This document shows positions 43,791-52,777 of a stretch of DNA of 64,000 nucleotides, piece after piece (the stretch's first letter is position 1; every line of letters begins with the position of its first letter). The stretch spans positions 3,720,001 to 3,784,000 of the forward strand of contig CP159990.1 of NCBI GenBank assembly GCA_040702975.1. The letters run 5' to 3'. This DNA comes from Roseburia hominis. GTDB taxonomy: Bacteria > Bacillota > Clostridia > Lachnospirales > Lachnospiraceae. The notes below the pieces were generated by a model. The model was not told the DNA's origin. It did not search any database and was given only the letters and a program-made list of their open reading frames with translations. The position numbers and the translations under genes are program-made.

Positions 43791-44819
43791 ATGAAATGTC
43801 CAAGATGCGGCTCTAAAGTACGCCCGAGCCAGAAAAATCCCGGCTTTTATTTATGCGATACCTGTAGGAAGCGCTACCCTGCCTCCGCAGTGATCGATGA
43901 CAGCCAGGACGAGTTTTTCGATACTGATGATTTAGATTTAGATATAGATCTTGATACAGATTCACAGGGGTCCCCCAGACAGGCTGCCCCGCGCAACACA
44001 GAGACCTCACATTCATCGTCAGGTAAAAGCAAAGCGCGTAAGACTTCTTCTGGCTCTTCCCGGTCCGGAAACAATCGAAAAGCCAGTGATAAGTCCCGGC
44101 AAGGCAGCGCTCAGGAACGTCCACGTGAGAATCCCGCAAAAAGCACCTCTTCCGAGGCGCATCCAAGAAAGAGCAGCGCCCAGCCAGCCCGGCAAAGCGC
44201 AGGACGCTCTGCAGCCCCTGCCGCTCCTGTCAGGAAAAAACGGGGCGGTATCCTCAAGGTGCTCCTGATTCTCCTACTGCTTGTTATACTCGCAGCGGGA
44301 ATCGTTTTTGGACTGGTACATTTTAATATCATTGACAATCCGCTTGACCGTTTTAAGAAATCAGAGACCACGAAGACGTCAGACAAAGCTTCGGATAAGA
44401 CCGACCCGCTTACCACCTATCAGGTAGGTGAAGTTGCTGAGTATAACAACATCAAGGTCACGGCGCTCGGTTACGAAGAATCCCCCGGTGACGACGTGTC
44501 AACTCCGTCAGAAGGCAATGTATTTGTATTTGTGAATATGGAAATTACGAACAACACCGAGGATGAGCTTCCGGTCAGCAGCATGGCAAGCTTTGAGAAT
44601 TATTGCGGAGAGGAGAAGCTGGACTACAGCCCCAACGCATTTACCGCTCTTGCTACCAGTACAGACAGAAAACAGATGGACGGCTCTATTGCCAGCGGCG
44701 ATACCCTGAACGGTTACCTCTGTCTGGAAGTTCCCGCGGACTGGACTGTCCTGACCATTCATTATGCCAATAACGTCTGGTCCAACGATCAAATGCAGTT
44801 TGAGATCAAGAAGCAATAA
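43791..44819 (+). CDS. Zinc-ribbon / transmembrane / DUF4352 lipoprotein-like protein
   Basis: A 342-residue protein: an N-terminal zinc ribbon (CPRCGSKV and CDTCRKRY), an Asp-rich and then Ser/Arg-rich low-complexity stretch (about 40-145), one transmembrane helix (GILKVLLILLLLVILAAGIV) and an extracytoplasmic DUF4352-type immunoglobulin-like domain from about 205 to the end (EYNNIKVTALGYEESPGDD, FVFVNMEITNN). It is probably an envelope protein. The linker varies in composition, and no enzymatic motif is seen. tRNA-Ser follows 35 bp on. Confidence 0.8.
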   Translation: MKCPRCGSKVRPSQKNPGFYLCDTCRKRYPASAVIDDSQDEFFDTDDLDLDIDLDTDSQGSPRQAAPRNTETSHSSSGKSKARKTSSGSSRSGNNRKASDKSRQGSAQERPRENPAKSTSSEAHPRKSSAQPARQSAGRSAAPAAPVRKKRGGILKVLLILLLLVILAAGIVFGLVHFNIIDNPLDRFKKSETTKTSDKASDKTDPLTTYQVGEVAEYNNIKVTALGYEESPGDDVSTPSEGNVFVFVNMEITNNTEDELPVSSMASFENYCGEEKLDYSPNAFTALATSTDRKQMDGSIASGDTLNGYLCLEVPADWTVLTIHYANNVWSNDQMQFEIKKQ

Positions 44820-44854
44820 ACAGATGATTAGCAGATATGCTTAATCTATAAAAA

Positions 44855-44943
44855 GGAGATGTACCCAAGAGGCCGAAGGGACCGCTCTCGAAAAGCGGCA
44901 GGTCGGTGATACCGGCGCGAGGGTTCAAATCCCTCCATCTCCG
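44855..44943 (+). tRNA. tRNA-Ser(CGA)
   Basis: An 89-nt class II tRNA. Acceptor GGAGATG/CATCTCC, anticodon stem CCGCT/AGCGG with loop CTCGAAA, and a long variable arm. Discriminator G; CCA not encoded. Confidence 0.95.
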
Positions 44944-44960
44944 TTTTAATAAGTGCCCTT

Positions 44961-45026
44961 TTATGAAATAGAAAAACGCCCTTGGATCATTTTACTTTAA
45001 TCCGCAGGCGTTCTTTCATTTCATAA
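44961..45026. terminator. Terminator after tRNA-Ser
   Basis: TTATGAAAT with an ACGCC inner segment pairs with GGCGT and ATTTCATAA in a long imperfect stem between the convergent tRNA and hydrogenase genes. Confidence 0.6.
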
Positions 45027-45083
45027 GAAAATGATATTTATTCCACAGCCTATCTCATATACATTTTTTCTTATTCATCTTTT

Positions 45084-46535
45084 CTAATCCCTGTGCATAG
45101 AGAAGGATTCCTCGTCATAATTGCTCAGGTTCTCGTAGATTCCCCGATTATCCGCTTCTTTAATCAGCGTATCGCGGGACTTCTTTGCCAGCATCTGATC
45201 CTTAAATGCACTCGGTCCGCCGACGCAGCCTCCTTCACAGACCATACCTTCGATAAAGTCCTCCGGCAGACGGCCGACCTTCATAAGAAGAAGCGCTTTC
45301 TTACACTCGTCCGCACCATTTGCTCTGCACACCTTGACATCTACGTTGTTCTCAGATTCCTTGAGGCTCTGGAGCACTGCTGCAGTAACCCCGCCGGAAT
45401 TTCCGAATCTCTTACCATATACGGAAGCCTCCTGATAATTATTCTCATCCGGCTTCAGTTCCACGCCCTTGGCACGCATGATTGCCCGAATCTCGCTGTA
45501 TGTAAGAACATAATCCGCATTACCTTCAATTTTCTGATCCACAACCTCGGATTTCTTGGCCATACATGGTCCGATAAATACCGTAATGGCATCCGGCTCT
45601 TTTGCTTTCAGCATACGGGAAACCGCACACATCGGAGAAACTGTCGTGGAAACCGCATCGCTAAGTTCCGGATAATGCTTGCGCACCATATTTACAAAGC
45701 CCGGGCAGCAGGAGGTCACCTTCTTCTTTCCTTCCTGATACGCCTCGCGCCACTCTTCCGCCTCATATTTAGCCGTCAGATCTCCTCCAAGTCCTACTTC
45801 TACAAAATCGGTAAATCCAACCTCCTTCATAGCCTTCTTCCAGCTTGCCATGGTAATATCTGTGCCAAACATACCCTCAGTCGCCGGTGCTACCATCGCA
45901 TATACCTTTTTGTCAGATTTGATAGCGTTAATCACGTCCACTATAAATGTCTTGGAGCCGATTGCACCGAACGGACAGCTATGAATACATTTACCACAGC
46001 GGATACATTTGGACTCGTCGATTACGGAAAGTCCATTCTCATCATAGCTAATCGCATCCACCGGACAGCTGAATTTACACGGTCTCTTCAAATGCGCGAT
46101 CGCATTGTAGGGACAGGCCTGCGCACATTTGCCACATTCTTTACATTTTGCCGGATCAATGTGCGAACGCTGGAGTCCGGACTCGATCGCACCGAATTTG
46201 CAGGCATTAATACATGCCTTACCAATACAGTTCTGACAGTTCTCCGTCACAGTATAGCTGGAGATCGGACAGTCCTCGCATGCGGAACTGATGACCTGAA
46301 TCACATTTCCATCGTCCTTCACACCCGCCGACTTACCCTCTGCAAGACGGATTCTCTGACGAATGATCTCACGCTCCTTGTAGATACAGCAGCGGAACTG
46401 GGGAAGCGGACCGGGGATCAGCTTCATGGGGATTTCATCTTTACGCTCTTCCAATTCTCCTGCAAAAGCCAGTTTCGCAACTTCTTCCAATACTGCATGC
46501 TTGATTTTAATTACATTTGCGTCTGCGTACCTCAA
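45084..46535 (-). CDS. [FeFe] hydrogenase, monomeric group B
   Basis: A 483-residue enzyme. After an N-terminal Cys-containing region there are ferredoxin-type cluster sites (C86 to C112 and further, with CKECGKCAQACP at 131-141 and CIRCGKCIHSCP at 177-188). The H-cluster motifs are L1 TSCCPG (274-279), L2 GPCMAKKSE (322-330) and L3 EGMVCEGGCVGGP (429-441). The domain order fits group B, which is common in anaerobic Clostridia and has no partner subunits. It would transfer electrons between ferredoxin and protons. It is monocistronic. Confidence 0.9.
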   Translation of the reverse strand: MRYADANVIKIKHAVLEEVAKLAFAGELEERKDEIPMKLIPGPLPQFRCCIYKEREIIRQRIRLAEGKSAGVKDDGNVIQVISSACEDCPISSYTVTENCQNCIGKACINACKFGAIESGLQRSHIDPAKCKECGKCAQACPYNAIAHLKRPCKFSCPVDAISYDENGLSVIDESKCIRCGKCIHSCPFGAIGSKTFIVDVINAIKSDKKVYAMVAPATEGMFGTDITMASWKKAMKEVGFTDFVEVGLGGDLTAKYEAEEWREAYQEGKKKVTSCCPGFVNMVRKHYPELSDAVSTTVSPMCAVSRMLKAKEPDAITVFIGPCMAKKSEVVDQKIEGNADYVLTYSEIRAIMRAKGVELKPDENNYQEASVYGKRFGNSGGVTAAVLQSLKESENNVDVKVCRANGADECKKALLLMKVGRLPEDFIEGMVCEGGCVGGPSAFKDQMLAKKSRDTLIKEADNRGIYENLSNYDEESFSMHRD

Positions 46536-46680
46536 AATTTAGCCCTCCATTAAATTAGAAATTTTGATGTTTGAAACCATATGCTCTTTGTAGTTATCAC
46601 CTTTTCATCATAGCACGAGTTCTTCTTTTTTCATAGATATTTTTTTAACAATCTCTGTTCTTTTTTCCGGACAATTAGGA

Positions 46681-46724
46681 GGCGCCCGACATATGCCCAC
46701 TTCACTTGGTCATAGTCAGGCGCC
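46681..46724. terminator. GGCGCC-ended hairpin between two operons
   Basis: GGCGCC at 46681-46686 and 46719-46724, with GACATATG/CATAGTC inside, forms a strong hairpin with one bulge. It lies downstream of the HAAS-RodA-like gene, but no T-run follows; it also resembles the palindromic repeats of this window (TGCCCACTTCACTTGGT). Confidence 0.45.
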
Positions 46725-46775
46725 CAATTTCAAAAGTTTCCGCGCAGTATCAGATTTTCTATATAAAATCTATTT

Positions 46776-48092
46776 CTAATTTTCCGGTATCAGATTTTGG
46801 TTGCGATACACCGATAACAAAAGGCCCATACAAATATATGTGATAAGCATATTCGTTTTTCCTCCGGTAAAAAACGGCATCGCAATCGCCGTGCTCGGCA
46901 AATATCCCAAATTAATTCCAAAATACAGGAGGCTTTGTATTCCTACCATGAGCAGGGCTGCCAGTGAAAGTATATAGCCAAGCGGGTTTTTTTGCTTATG
47001 TACAAGCACACATAATAAAACGAGAAATGCCGCGACCAGTACAGTGATCAGAATTCCCTGCCAGCTCCCCAGACATTTGAAGACAAAAGTAAACAAATAG
47101 TCGCTTCTGATAGAGGTAAGCGTCATCGCGTCTTCATCTAAAATCATAACATTTGCACTGTCATTCATGACCAGAGACATACGCTTTAACATCTCCTCAA
47201 TATTAAATGGGACATCGCCGGACAACTGCATCGCAGCAATCACCCGATCCTGTTGATATTGTACAAGATAATGGTAGTAGATTCCAATACCGATAAGAGC
47301 CATTACCGCCGTCACTCCTACGATCATTCCTACCGTTATCATAGTTTGTTTTGCCCGATTGCCGCCAAACCATTTTTTAACGCTTGCCACGAAAATAAGA
47401 ATGGCACCTGTCACATAAAATAAGGCGATATAGTTAAAACTCCATCGCAGCCCCGGTAACAGTAAAAAAATTGCGATTATATACCAGCCTACGCATTTGA
47501 AAAGTCCTTTTATTCCCTTATCTTTATAATGATAAATCACTCCTGCAAATGACAGAATCAACATACATGACACCACATTCATTCTTAAATACAGTGTTCT
47601 ACCCATAAACATACCTGCAATTACCTGCAAAACAATAACGCCATTCAATACTGCCCACAAACGCATCGCATATTTTCCCAGAACCCTGTAGTCCATACGG
47701 CAAATCATCACCATCAGGATAATTCCGATTCCCATACCGGCAAACATATCCTGTACATACCTTCCATAAAGCCCAAAGCCATCTCCCATCTCGATCAGCT
47801 TGTTGATAGCAATCTGAAGGGCTACCCCGATACTGCTAAGACCTATAATAAAACCAATCAGAGGATAGGGAAGTCGCGGCCGGTGAATCTTGTCGAGCTG
47901 ACGGCCCACCTCAAAGGGATCCCCCATCTCCAGGACTGCAGCGGCCTCTGCCTCCTGCTCCGACATGCCCGCAGCCATAAAATCGCGTTTTTGTTCGTCT
48001 ATGTGCCCCTGCAACTCCTCCTCGATCATCGGCCATGCCCGCTTACAGCGAATCTGTCCCAAAAGCGCATTCAGATAACTACGCCGGTTCAT
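46776..48092 (-). CDS. HAAS-domain / RodA-FtsW-like membrane protein
   Basis: The start at 48092 overlaps the PadR stop and has AGGGGG upstream, giving 438 residues. Residues 1-75 form a permease-prefix (HAAS-type) helical domain with EEELQGHIDEQKRDFMAAGM. About ten membrane helices follow, of which the last part matches FtsW/RodA/SpoVE: SDYLFTFVFKCLGSWQGILI, then NLGYLPSTAIAMPFFTGG. The Asp in SDYLF is where RodA has its important residue. The HAAS plus PadR arrangement is typical of stress or envelope modules. A peptidoglycan polymerase role is possible but unproven. Confidence 0.8.
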   Translation of the reverse strand: MNRRSYLNALLGQIRCKRAWPMIEEELQGHIDEQKRDFMAAGMSEQEAEAAAVLEMGDPFEVGRQLDKIHRPRLPYPLIGFIIGLSSIGVALQIAINKLIEMGDGFGLYGRYVQDMFAGMGIGIILMVMICRMDYRVLGKYAMRLWAVLNGVIVLQVIAGMFMGRTLYLRMNVVSCMLILSFAGVIYHYKDKGIKGLFKCVGWYIIAIFLLLPGLRWSFNYIALFYVTGAILIFVASVKKWFGGNRAKQTMITVGMIVGVTAVMALIGIGIYYHYLVQYQQDRVIAAMQLSGDVPFNIEEMLKRMSLVMNDSANVMILDEDAMTLTSIRSDYLFTFVFKCLGSWQGILITVLVAAFLVLLCVLVHKQKNPLGYILSLAALLMVGIQSLLYFGINLGYLPSTAIAMPFFTGGKTNMLITYICMGLLLSVYRNQNLIPEN

Positions 48093-48420
48093 AACAAGCA
48101 CCCCCTAAGACATTGGCAACAGCGGTGGAATACTCCTTCCACTCCTCTTTTTTTGCTATGAGTTGTTTCCTTCCGCTTCGCGTCAACTGATAATACTTCC
48201 TCATCTTTCCACCGGCTTCCTGATTATATACACTCAGCCACCCCTTTTCTTCCAATGAGTGCAGAAGCGGATATAAGGTCCCTGCTTTCAGTTCAAATAC
48301 ATTGTTCGACTTCTCCCTCAGTGTTTCGATCATCTCATAACCATACATGTCCTTCTTGTCAAGCAGTCCTAAGATCAACATTGTCGTACTGCCTGAAATC
48401 AAACTTTTCTCTACCGCCAT
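48079..48420 (-). CDS. PadR-family transcriptional regulator
   Basis: The start at 48420 gives 113 residues; GAAAGGGG lies upstream. The winged helix MLILGLLDKKDMYGYEMIET, then FELKAGTLYPLLHSLEEKGW is diagnostic of PadR, followed by a wing and a dimerisation helix (KQLIAKKEEWKEYSTAVANV). It overlaps the HAAS-RodA-like gene by 14 bases. PadR repressors of this kind control their own operon; the promoter upstream carries a suitable dyad. Confidence 0.93.
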   Translation of the reverse strand: MAVEKSLISGSTTMLILGLLDKKDMYGYEMIETLREKSNNVFELKAGTLYPLLHSLEEKGWLSVYNQEAGGKMRKYYQLTRSGRKQLIAKKEEWKEYSTAVANVLGGACYEPA

Positions 48421-48686
48421 CTTCTTCAACCCCTTTCTAAACCAAGTTTCCATTAAGCTAAAAATTATCTTCCCTACAGTTCAGCCTGCCCTCCTTTTCT
48501 GTTAAAACAAGTTTCTCTTAATCTACACTCTCTACACTTCATTCGGCCTCATAACCAGGTTGGCAGAATCCGTCTTCCGGAATAATCCGCATCTCTTTCG
48601 TCATCAATAACAGACTTATTTGAATTTTTCCGCCACCTTATACAGACCCGAAGCAATATATATCGCCTTTCTATATATATAGATAC

Positions 48687-48737
48687 TCGATATATGTTTC
48701 ATGCTCCAATTATATATCGACTATCTATATATGTCAA
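48687..48737 (-). promoter_or_regulatory. Consensus promoter with overlapping dyad for the PadR operon
   Basis: On the minus strand TTGACA (48732-48737), 17 bases and TATAAT (48709-48714) form a perfect sigma-A promoter. The inverted repeat TCGATATAT (48687-48695) with ATATATCGA (48712-48720) overlaps it. The predicted leader to the PadR gene is about 280 nt. Confidence 0.8.
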
Positions 48738-49286
48738 GTCCCTATACAGCAAATCCCCTGAAATTTTTCCAACCGCTGTTTGCAAATTTTTTCCAATTTA
48801 TTCTCTTTCATTTTCCAAAATCTCAACACTTTTTGCACGTATATATTTCTTTCATTTTGTATTTAGAAGTTTTTAAGATTTTTCAAAATTTCTTAAGTCT
48901 GCGGTCACATTCTTTCCATAATTACCCTGTATACTAAACGTATTAAATGAAAGGACACCGGCAATTATATATGACAGAACGCTCTGTGTAGCTGTTTGGG
49001 TCCGACTAAAAATTCAGGTTTATACCTTTTACTATATATATTTTACCTTTTCTCTCTGGAGTTTTCACACACATTGTCCCAGTAAGGACAAGCGTGCAAA
49101 ACTCCTTTTCCTTTTTCATTCATTAAATTTGCCTCTTGTATTTTCACATTCTTTAAAAAGATTTATTAAAAAACAATTTAAACACATTCCCATATCAGAA
49201 AAAATCAGGTATGATAAAAGAAAACCGAGATAACATTTCTATTAGCTTTCAAAAATAGTGAAAACAAAAAGGGGGACCCAAAATAC
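48738..49286. other. Intergenic region with a terminator-like hairpin
   Basis: A 549-bp A+T-rich gap. TATACT near 48930 could be a -10 box. A hairpin, GGAGTTTT (49059-49066) with AAAACTCC (49107-49114) and an inner TTGTCC/GGACAA, is followed by T-runs. This would fit a short plus-strand transcript of about 150-180 nt. No open frame is credible. Confidence 0.4.
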
Positions 49287-49922
49287 ATGAACACAGAACC
49301 ACTTGAGAATCAAACAAATCTTAACGATACCGATATCCGGCTAAAGAAGCAATTTGATTTTATTCAGGAGATCGACAAGGAGAAATTTATCGGAAGACAA
49401 ACTTACCTTTCCGACGGTATTCGAAAGGAAAACGATGCCGAGCATGCGTGGCACCTGGCTTTGATGACAATCCTGCTGGGGGAATATTCCAACGAACCTA
49501 TTGACGTCCTGAAAACTGTCACTATGGTTTTGATCCACGATATCGTGGAAATTGACGCCGGCGACACCTATGCCTATGATGAAGAAGGGAAAAAGACGCA
49601 AAAAGAACGGGAAGAACGAGCCGCCGAAAGACTGTTCCATCTTCTTCCAGAGGATCAGGCCCTGAAACTGTGTGGGTTGTGGGAAGAATTTGAAGCCTGC
49701 TCCACGCCCGAAGCCCGTTTTGCACATACCATGGACAATGTGCAGCCCGCCATGCTGAATGCTGCAACAGACGGCAAAGCCTGGGCAGAGAGATCTGTAA
49801 GGCTGGGGCAGATCCTGGAAAGGAACAAAAACACCGCTCTGGGCTCGGAACTTCTCTGGGAATATGCAAAGAAGAATTTTATTGATCCGCATGTGGAGAA
49901 GGGACATATCATAAACCAATAA
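49287..49922 (+). CDS. HD-domain hydrolase, YfbR/HDDC2-like
   Basis: A 211-residue metal-dependent phosphohydrolase. The first HD-family His lies in DAEHAWHLALM, and HDIVEIDAGDT supplies the HD pair and downstream ligand. The later MDNVQPAML holds the last Asp. The family includes 5'-nucleotidases acting on deoxynucleoside monophosphates. GGGGGACCC precedes the start. It is monocistronic; the substrate is inferred from the family only. Confidence 0.9.
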   Translation: MNTEPLENQTNLNDTDIRLKKQFDFIQEIDKEKFIGRQTYLSDGIRKENDAEHAWHLALMTILLGEYSNEPIDVLKTVTMVLIHDIVEIDAGDTYAYDEEGKKTQKEREERAAERLFHLLPEDQALKLCGLWEEFEACSTPEARFAHTMDNVQPAMLNAATDGKAWAERSVRLGQILERNKNTALGSELLWEYAKKNFIDPHVEKGHIINQ

Positions 49923-50028
49923 AAGATTATGTAGCAATCAAGGAACAAACGATTATATGTGTTTGCTTCTTGATTGCCAAACCACCTAAAGAATCAGAAA
50001 AAAATCGCAACCTTTTTTAGGAAAATAC

Positions 50029-50057
50029 TTGCAAAAATAAATATCTTATGGTAATAT
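50029..50057 (+). promoter_or_regulatory. Promoter of the tRNA cluster
   Basis: TTGCAA (50029-50034), 17 bases, TAATAT (50052-50057), about 40 bp before tRNA-Glu. Confidence 0.7.
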
Positions 50058-50096
50058 AATTCTTGGTCACTGTGAAAGCAAGGTGGCTGATGACGC

Positions 50097-50168
50097 GGCT
50101 CCTTGGTCAAGCGGTTAAGACATCGCCCTTTCACGGCGGTAACACGGGTTCGATTCCCGTAGGAGTCA
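50097..50168 (+). tRNA. tRNA-Glu(TTC)
   Basis: 72 nt. Acceptor GGCTCCT/AGGAGTC with one G-U, anticodon loop CTTTCAC, T loop GGTTCGATT. First gene of a five-tRNA cluster. Confidence 0.95.
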
Positions 50169-50180
50169 TTTAGATAACGT

Positions 50181-50254
50181 GGACCTTTAGCTCAGCTGGT
50201 TAGAGCAATCGGCTCATAACCGATCGGTCCCGGGTTCGAGTCCCTGAAGGTCCA
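50181..50254 (+). tRNA. tRNA with CAT anticodon (Met or Ile2)
   Basis: 74 nt. Acceptor GGACCTT/AAGGTCC, anticodon loop CTCATAA. CAT may be elongator Met or lysidine-modified Ile; the sequence alone does not settle it. Confidence 0.92.
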
Positions 50255-50273
50255 CTCTAAAAACATAATATTT

Positions 50274-50347
50274 GGCCCGATGGCTCAGTTGGTTAGAGCG
50301 CCGCCCTGTCACGGCGGAGGTCGTGGGTTCGAGTCCCATTCGGGTCG
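50274..50347 (+). tRNA. tRNA-Asp(GTC)
   Basis: 74 nt. Acceptor GGCCCGA/TCGGGTC, anticodon loop CTGTCAC, T loop GGTTCGAGT. Discriminator G. Confidence 0.95.
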
Positions 50348-50436
50348 TTGACATTTTGCATTTGATGAGAGTATTTCAAGTTTAGTGCAAAAGTCCATCT
50401 TTGAACTTTGTGAAAAGATGTTTTTTAACTTAATAA

Positions 50437-50509
50437 GGGATCATAGCTCAGCTGGGAGAGCATCTGCCTTACAAGCAGAGGGTCATAGGTTCGAGCCCTA
50501 TTGGTCCCA
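50437..50509 (+). tRNA. tRNA-Val(TAC)
   Basis: 73 nt. Acceptor GGGATCA/TGGTCCC, anticodon loop CTTACAA, T loop GGTTCGAGC. Confidence 0.95.
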
Positions 50510-50514
50510 TTTAT

Positions 50515-50600
50515 GCCGCAGTGGCGGAACTGGCAGACGCCCGGGACTTAAAATCCCGTGGGTAGTGATACCCGTACCGGTTCGATTCCGGTCTGCGGCA
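50515..50600 (+). tRNA. tRNA-Leu(TAA)
   Basis: 86-nt class II tRNA. Acceptor GCCGCAG/CTGCGGC, anticodon loop CTTAAAA, variable arm GGGTAGTGATACCC. Its 3' end and the following terminator are duplicated at 53145-53239. Confidence 0.95.
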
Positions 50601-50638
50601 TTTGGTTTAAGTGCTTCAAACCCTTGTAAATAGAAGGG
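50580..50638 (+). repeat. Left direct repeat: tRNA-Leu 3' end plus terminator
   Basis: The 59 bases match 53145-53203 at 56 positions. The repeat continues after the IS at 52311-52349, which matches 53201-53239 at 36 of 39. The whole unit (tRNA tail, hairpin GTGCTTCAAACCC/GGGCTTGAAGCAC) was split by the IS. Confidence 0.85.
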
Positions 50639-52299
50639 CACTGAAAAAGTCTGATTCTAAAAAAGAATTGGGCTTTTTTAATGTATCCATTATAATAGAA
50701 TCATGAGGAAGGAGGTTCTGCCATGTTGAAAGACCATTCACAGTTGAAACTTTCATTATCACCCTATCAGGGGATTTATGATGCAATCATTCCAGCAAAT
50801 CATCTTTTGCGTAGAATTAAAGAAAATATAGATTTTAGTTTTGTAAATCCAATGCTCCGTAAACAGTATTGTGAAAATTTCGGGCGGCCGGCGAAAGAAC
50901 CGGAGATGATGTTTAAACTGCTTTTTCTGAAAAAGCTGTACGATCTGTCCGATGAAACCCTGATCAGTAGTGCTCAGACAGACATGGCATATAAATTTTT
51001 TCTGGATCTGGAACCAGAAGAAAAAATGATAGATCCCAGTCTTCTGACGAAATTCAGAAAGACCCGCATCACGGAAGATATTCTGAAGGAAATGCTGAAA
51101 GAAACAATCCAGCAGGCTCTGGACAAAGGTCTAATCAAATCGGGAACGATTATCGTGGATTCTACCCACACAACTGCATCCGTCCGAGCGAAATCCCCCA
51201 CACAAATCCTGAGGGATATGAGTAAACAACTTCGGAAAGAGATTTATAAAAATGCTTTTGAATTATCAGAAAGATTTCCAGAGAAACCATCTTTGGAAGC
51301 AGGATTGGACGAAGAGATCGCCTATACGAAGGAACTGCTCCAGGTTCTGGAGGAAGGGATAGAAACCTGTGGAAATCAAAAGATACAGAAAATCTCTAAA
51401 GAGATGAAAGAACTGCTTGAGAACGAACAGATCAGAGAGATCCGTTCCAAAGATGATAAAGATGCACGGTTTGGGCACAAAACGGCGACCAGTACGTTTT
51501 ATGGGTATAAGAATCATCTCGCAATGACAGAAGGCCGTCTGATTGCTGGGATAAGTGTAACAGATGGAGGAGCACCGGATGGTCAGGAATTGCCGAAACT
51601 GATAGAAAAAGCACAGAAAAATGGAATAAAAGTAACAGAAGTTATCGGAGATATGGCATATGTCAGTGATGATAATCTGGAAGTATGCGGAAAAGAGATT
51701 GCACTGATTGCCCGAACGAATACAGCTGTAGCGGCGGCTGCAAACGGAAACCTTGCGGAGGGGTTCTGTTTCAATAAAGATGCAGGGTTGCTGCAATGTC
51801 CTGCCGGAGAGCTTTCCATGCGAGTGGAAAAGAGAGCTGCCAAAAACGGGAACACCTATTTAAGATATATATTTAGCAAAGTTAAGTGCCGGAAATGCCC
51901 ACAAAGAGAAAACTGCCGTGTAGGAAAATCAAACTCAAAAGAACGAAGTTACAGTATCACGCAGGCAAGCGCGAAAAACATGGAAAGGCTTAAATTTGAA
52001 GAAAGTGAATACTTCCAAGAGAGAATGAAAATCCGGCATAGGATAGAAGAAAAGAATGGAGAATTAAAAGAAGCCCACGGTTTGCGCAGAGCAGATTCAA
52101 GAGGGTTATTTGCTATGCATGTTCAAATGTATTTTACCGCATTTACAGCAAATGTAAAAAGGATAGTAAGATTACAGGAATTGGCTATGGCTTAAACCAT
52201 AGCATTATTCTGTAATCTTATCGAAAAAGAACTGAAAATCACGAAAAATTGTCATAAAAGAAAAACTCCCACTTAAAAAATGGAAGTTTTTCAGTGCCC
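50636..52299 (+). mobile_element. IS1182-family insertion sequence in a tRNA terminator
   Basis: Inverted ends GGGCACTGAAAAA (50636-50648) and TTTTTCAGTGCCC (52287-52299) bound a 1664-bp element carrying one transposase. CTTGTAAATAGA occurs at both borders (50623-50634 and 52299-52310), in line with target duplication. Removing the element restores the hairpin terminator of tRNA-Leu. Confidence 0.85.
50723..52195 (+). CDS. IS1182-family transposase
   Basis: A 490-residue DDE transposase after AAGGAGG. The N-terminal DUF772-like region (NHLLRRIKENIDFSFVNPML, then YCENFGRPAKEPEMMFKLL) is followed by the catalytic core with IIVDSTH, FYGYKNHLAMTEGRLIAGI, VIGDMAYVSDDN and a C-terminal RHRIEEKNGELKEAHGLRRA that holds the catalytic Glu. 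A CxxC-type motif (CRKCPQRENC) is also typical. The frame is intact, so the element may still move. Confidence 0.95.
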   Translation: MLKDHSQLKLSLSPYQGIYDAIIPANHLLRRIKENIDFSFVNPMLRKQYCENFGRPAKEPEMMFKLLFLKKLYDLSDETLISSAQTDMAYKFFLDLEPEEKMIDPSLLTKFRKTRITEDILKEMLKETIQQALDKGLIKSGTIIVDSTHTTASVRAKSPTQILRDMSKQLRKEIYKNAFELSERFPEKPSLEAGLDEEIAYTKELLQVLEEGIETCGNQKIQKISKEMKELLENEQIREIRSKDDKDARFGHKTATSTFYGYKNHLAMTEGRLIAGISVTDGGAPDGQELPKLIEKAQKNGIKVTEVIGDMAYVSDDNLEVCGKEIALIARTNTAVAAAANGNLAEGFCFNKDAGLLQCPAGELSMRVEKRAAKNGNTYLRYIFSKVKCRKCPQRENCRVGKSNSKERSYSITQASAKNMERLKFEESEYFQERMKIRHRIEEKNGELKEAHGLRRADSRGLFAMHVQMYFTAFTANVKRIVRLQELAMA

Positions 52300-52424
52300 T
52301 TGTAAATAGAGGGCTTGAAGCACTTTTCATTTTGTATAAAAAGTTGTACGGTTATAAAAGAAAGTTGACAATATGGCATATATGCCATATACTATGTAAT
52401 ATAAAGGAAGAAAGGATAAAATGC

Positions 52425-52730
52425 ATGCCTAAATTTACAGTGGAATTTTATGAAGATACGCATGGGAATAAACCAATTGAAGACTTTCTTTTATCGTTAA
52501 ATATGAAAATGCGCGCAAAGTTATTGGGGATTTTAAAAATTCTGGAAGAAAAGGGTAATCAATTAAGAGAACCATATAGTAAACATCTTGAGGATGGGAT
52601 TTTTGAAGTTCGAGCAAAAGCGGGAACGGATATAACACGAGTATTATATTTTTTCTATTATGATGGAAAGATAATCCTAACAAACGGTTTTGTTAAGAAG
52701 ACACAAAAAACGCCTGTAAAGGAAATCTAA
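52425..52730 (+). CDS. HigB/Gp49-like toxin (RelE/ParE superfamily)
   Basis: The start at 52425 gives 101 residues; GAAAGGATAAAATGC precedes it. The fold signature is FTVEFYEDTHGNKPIEDFLL, a helix, KHLEDGIFEVRAKAGTDITR, and YYDGKIILTNGFVKKTQKTP, as in phage Gp49/HigB mRNA-interferase toxins. RVLYFF and the final Lys-rich helix carry the usual basic residues. The antitoxin follows 47 bp downstream, toxin first as in higBA. It lies between two copies of the tRNA-Leu 3' repeat. Confidence 0.88.
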   Translation: MPKFTVEFYEDTHGNKPIEDFLLSLNMKMRAKLLGILKILEEKGNQLREPYSKHLEDGIFEVRAKAGTDITRVLYFFYYDGKIILTNGFVKKTQKTPVKEI

Positions 52731-52777
52731 TTAGCTAAAAAACGAAGAAATGAATATATTGGAAGGAGTCAAATCAG

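Noticed and set aside
43813..44416. Minus-strand frames opposite the zinc-ribbon/DUF4352 gene
   Set aside because: They arise from the Ser/Arg-rich low-complexity stretch of the real gene and have no signals of their own.
45093..46553. A 486-codon plus-strand frame opposite the hydrogenase
   Set aside because: It is the antisense of a gene with complete H-cluster motifs, and lacks a ribosome site or recognisable domains.
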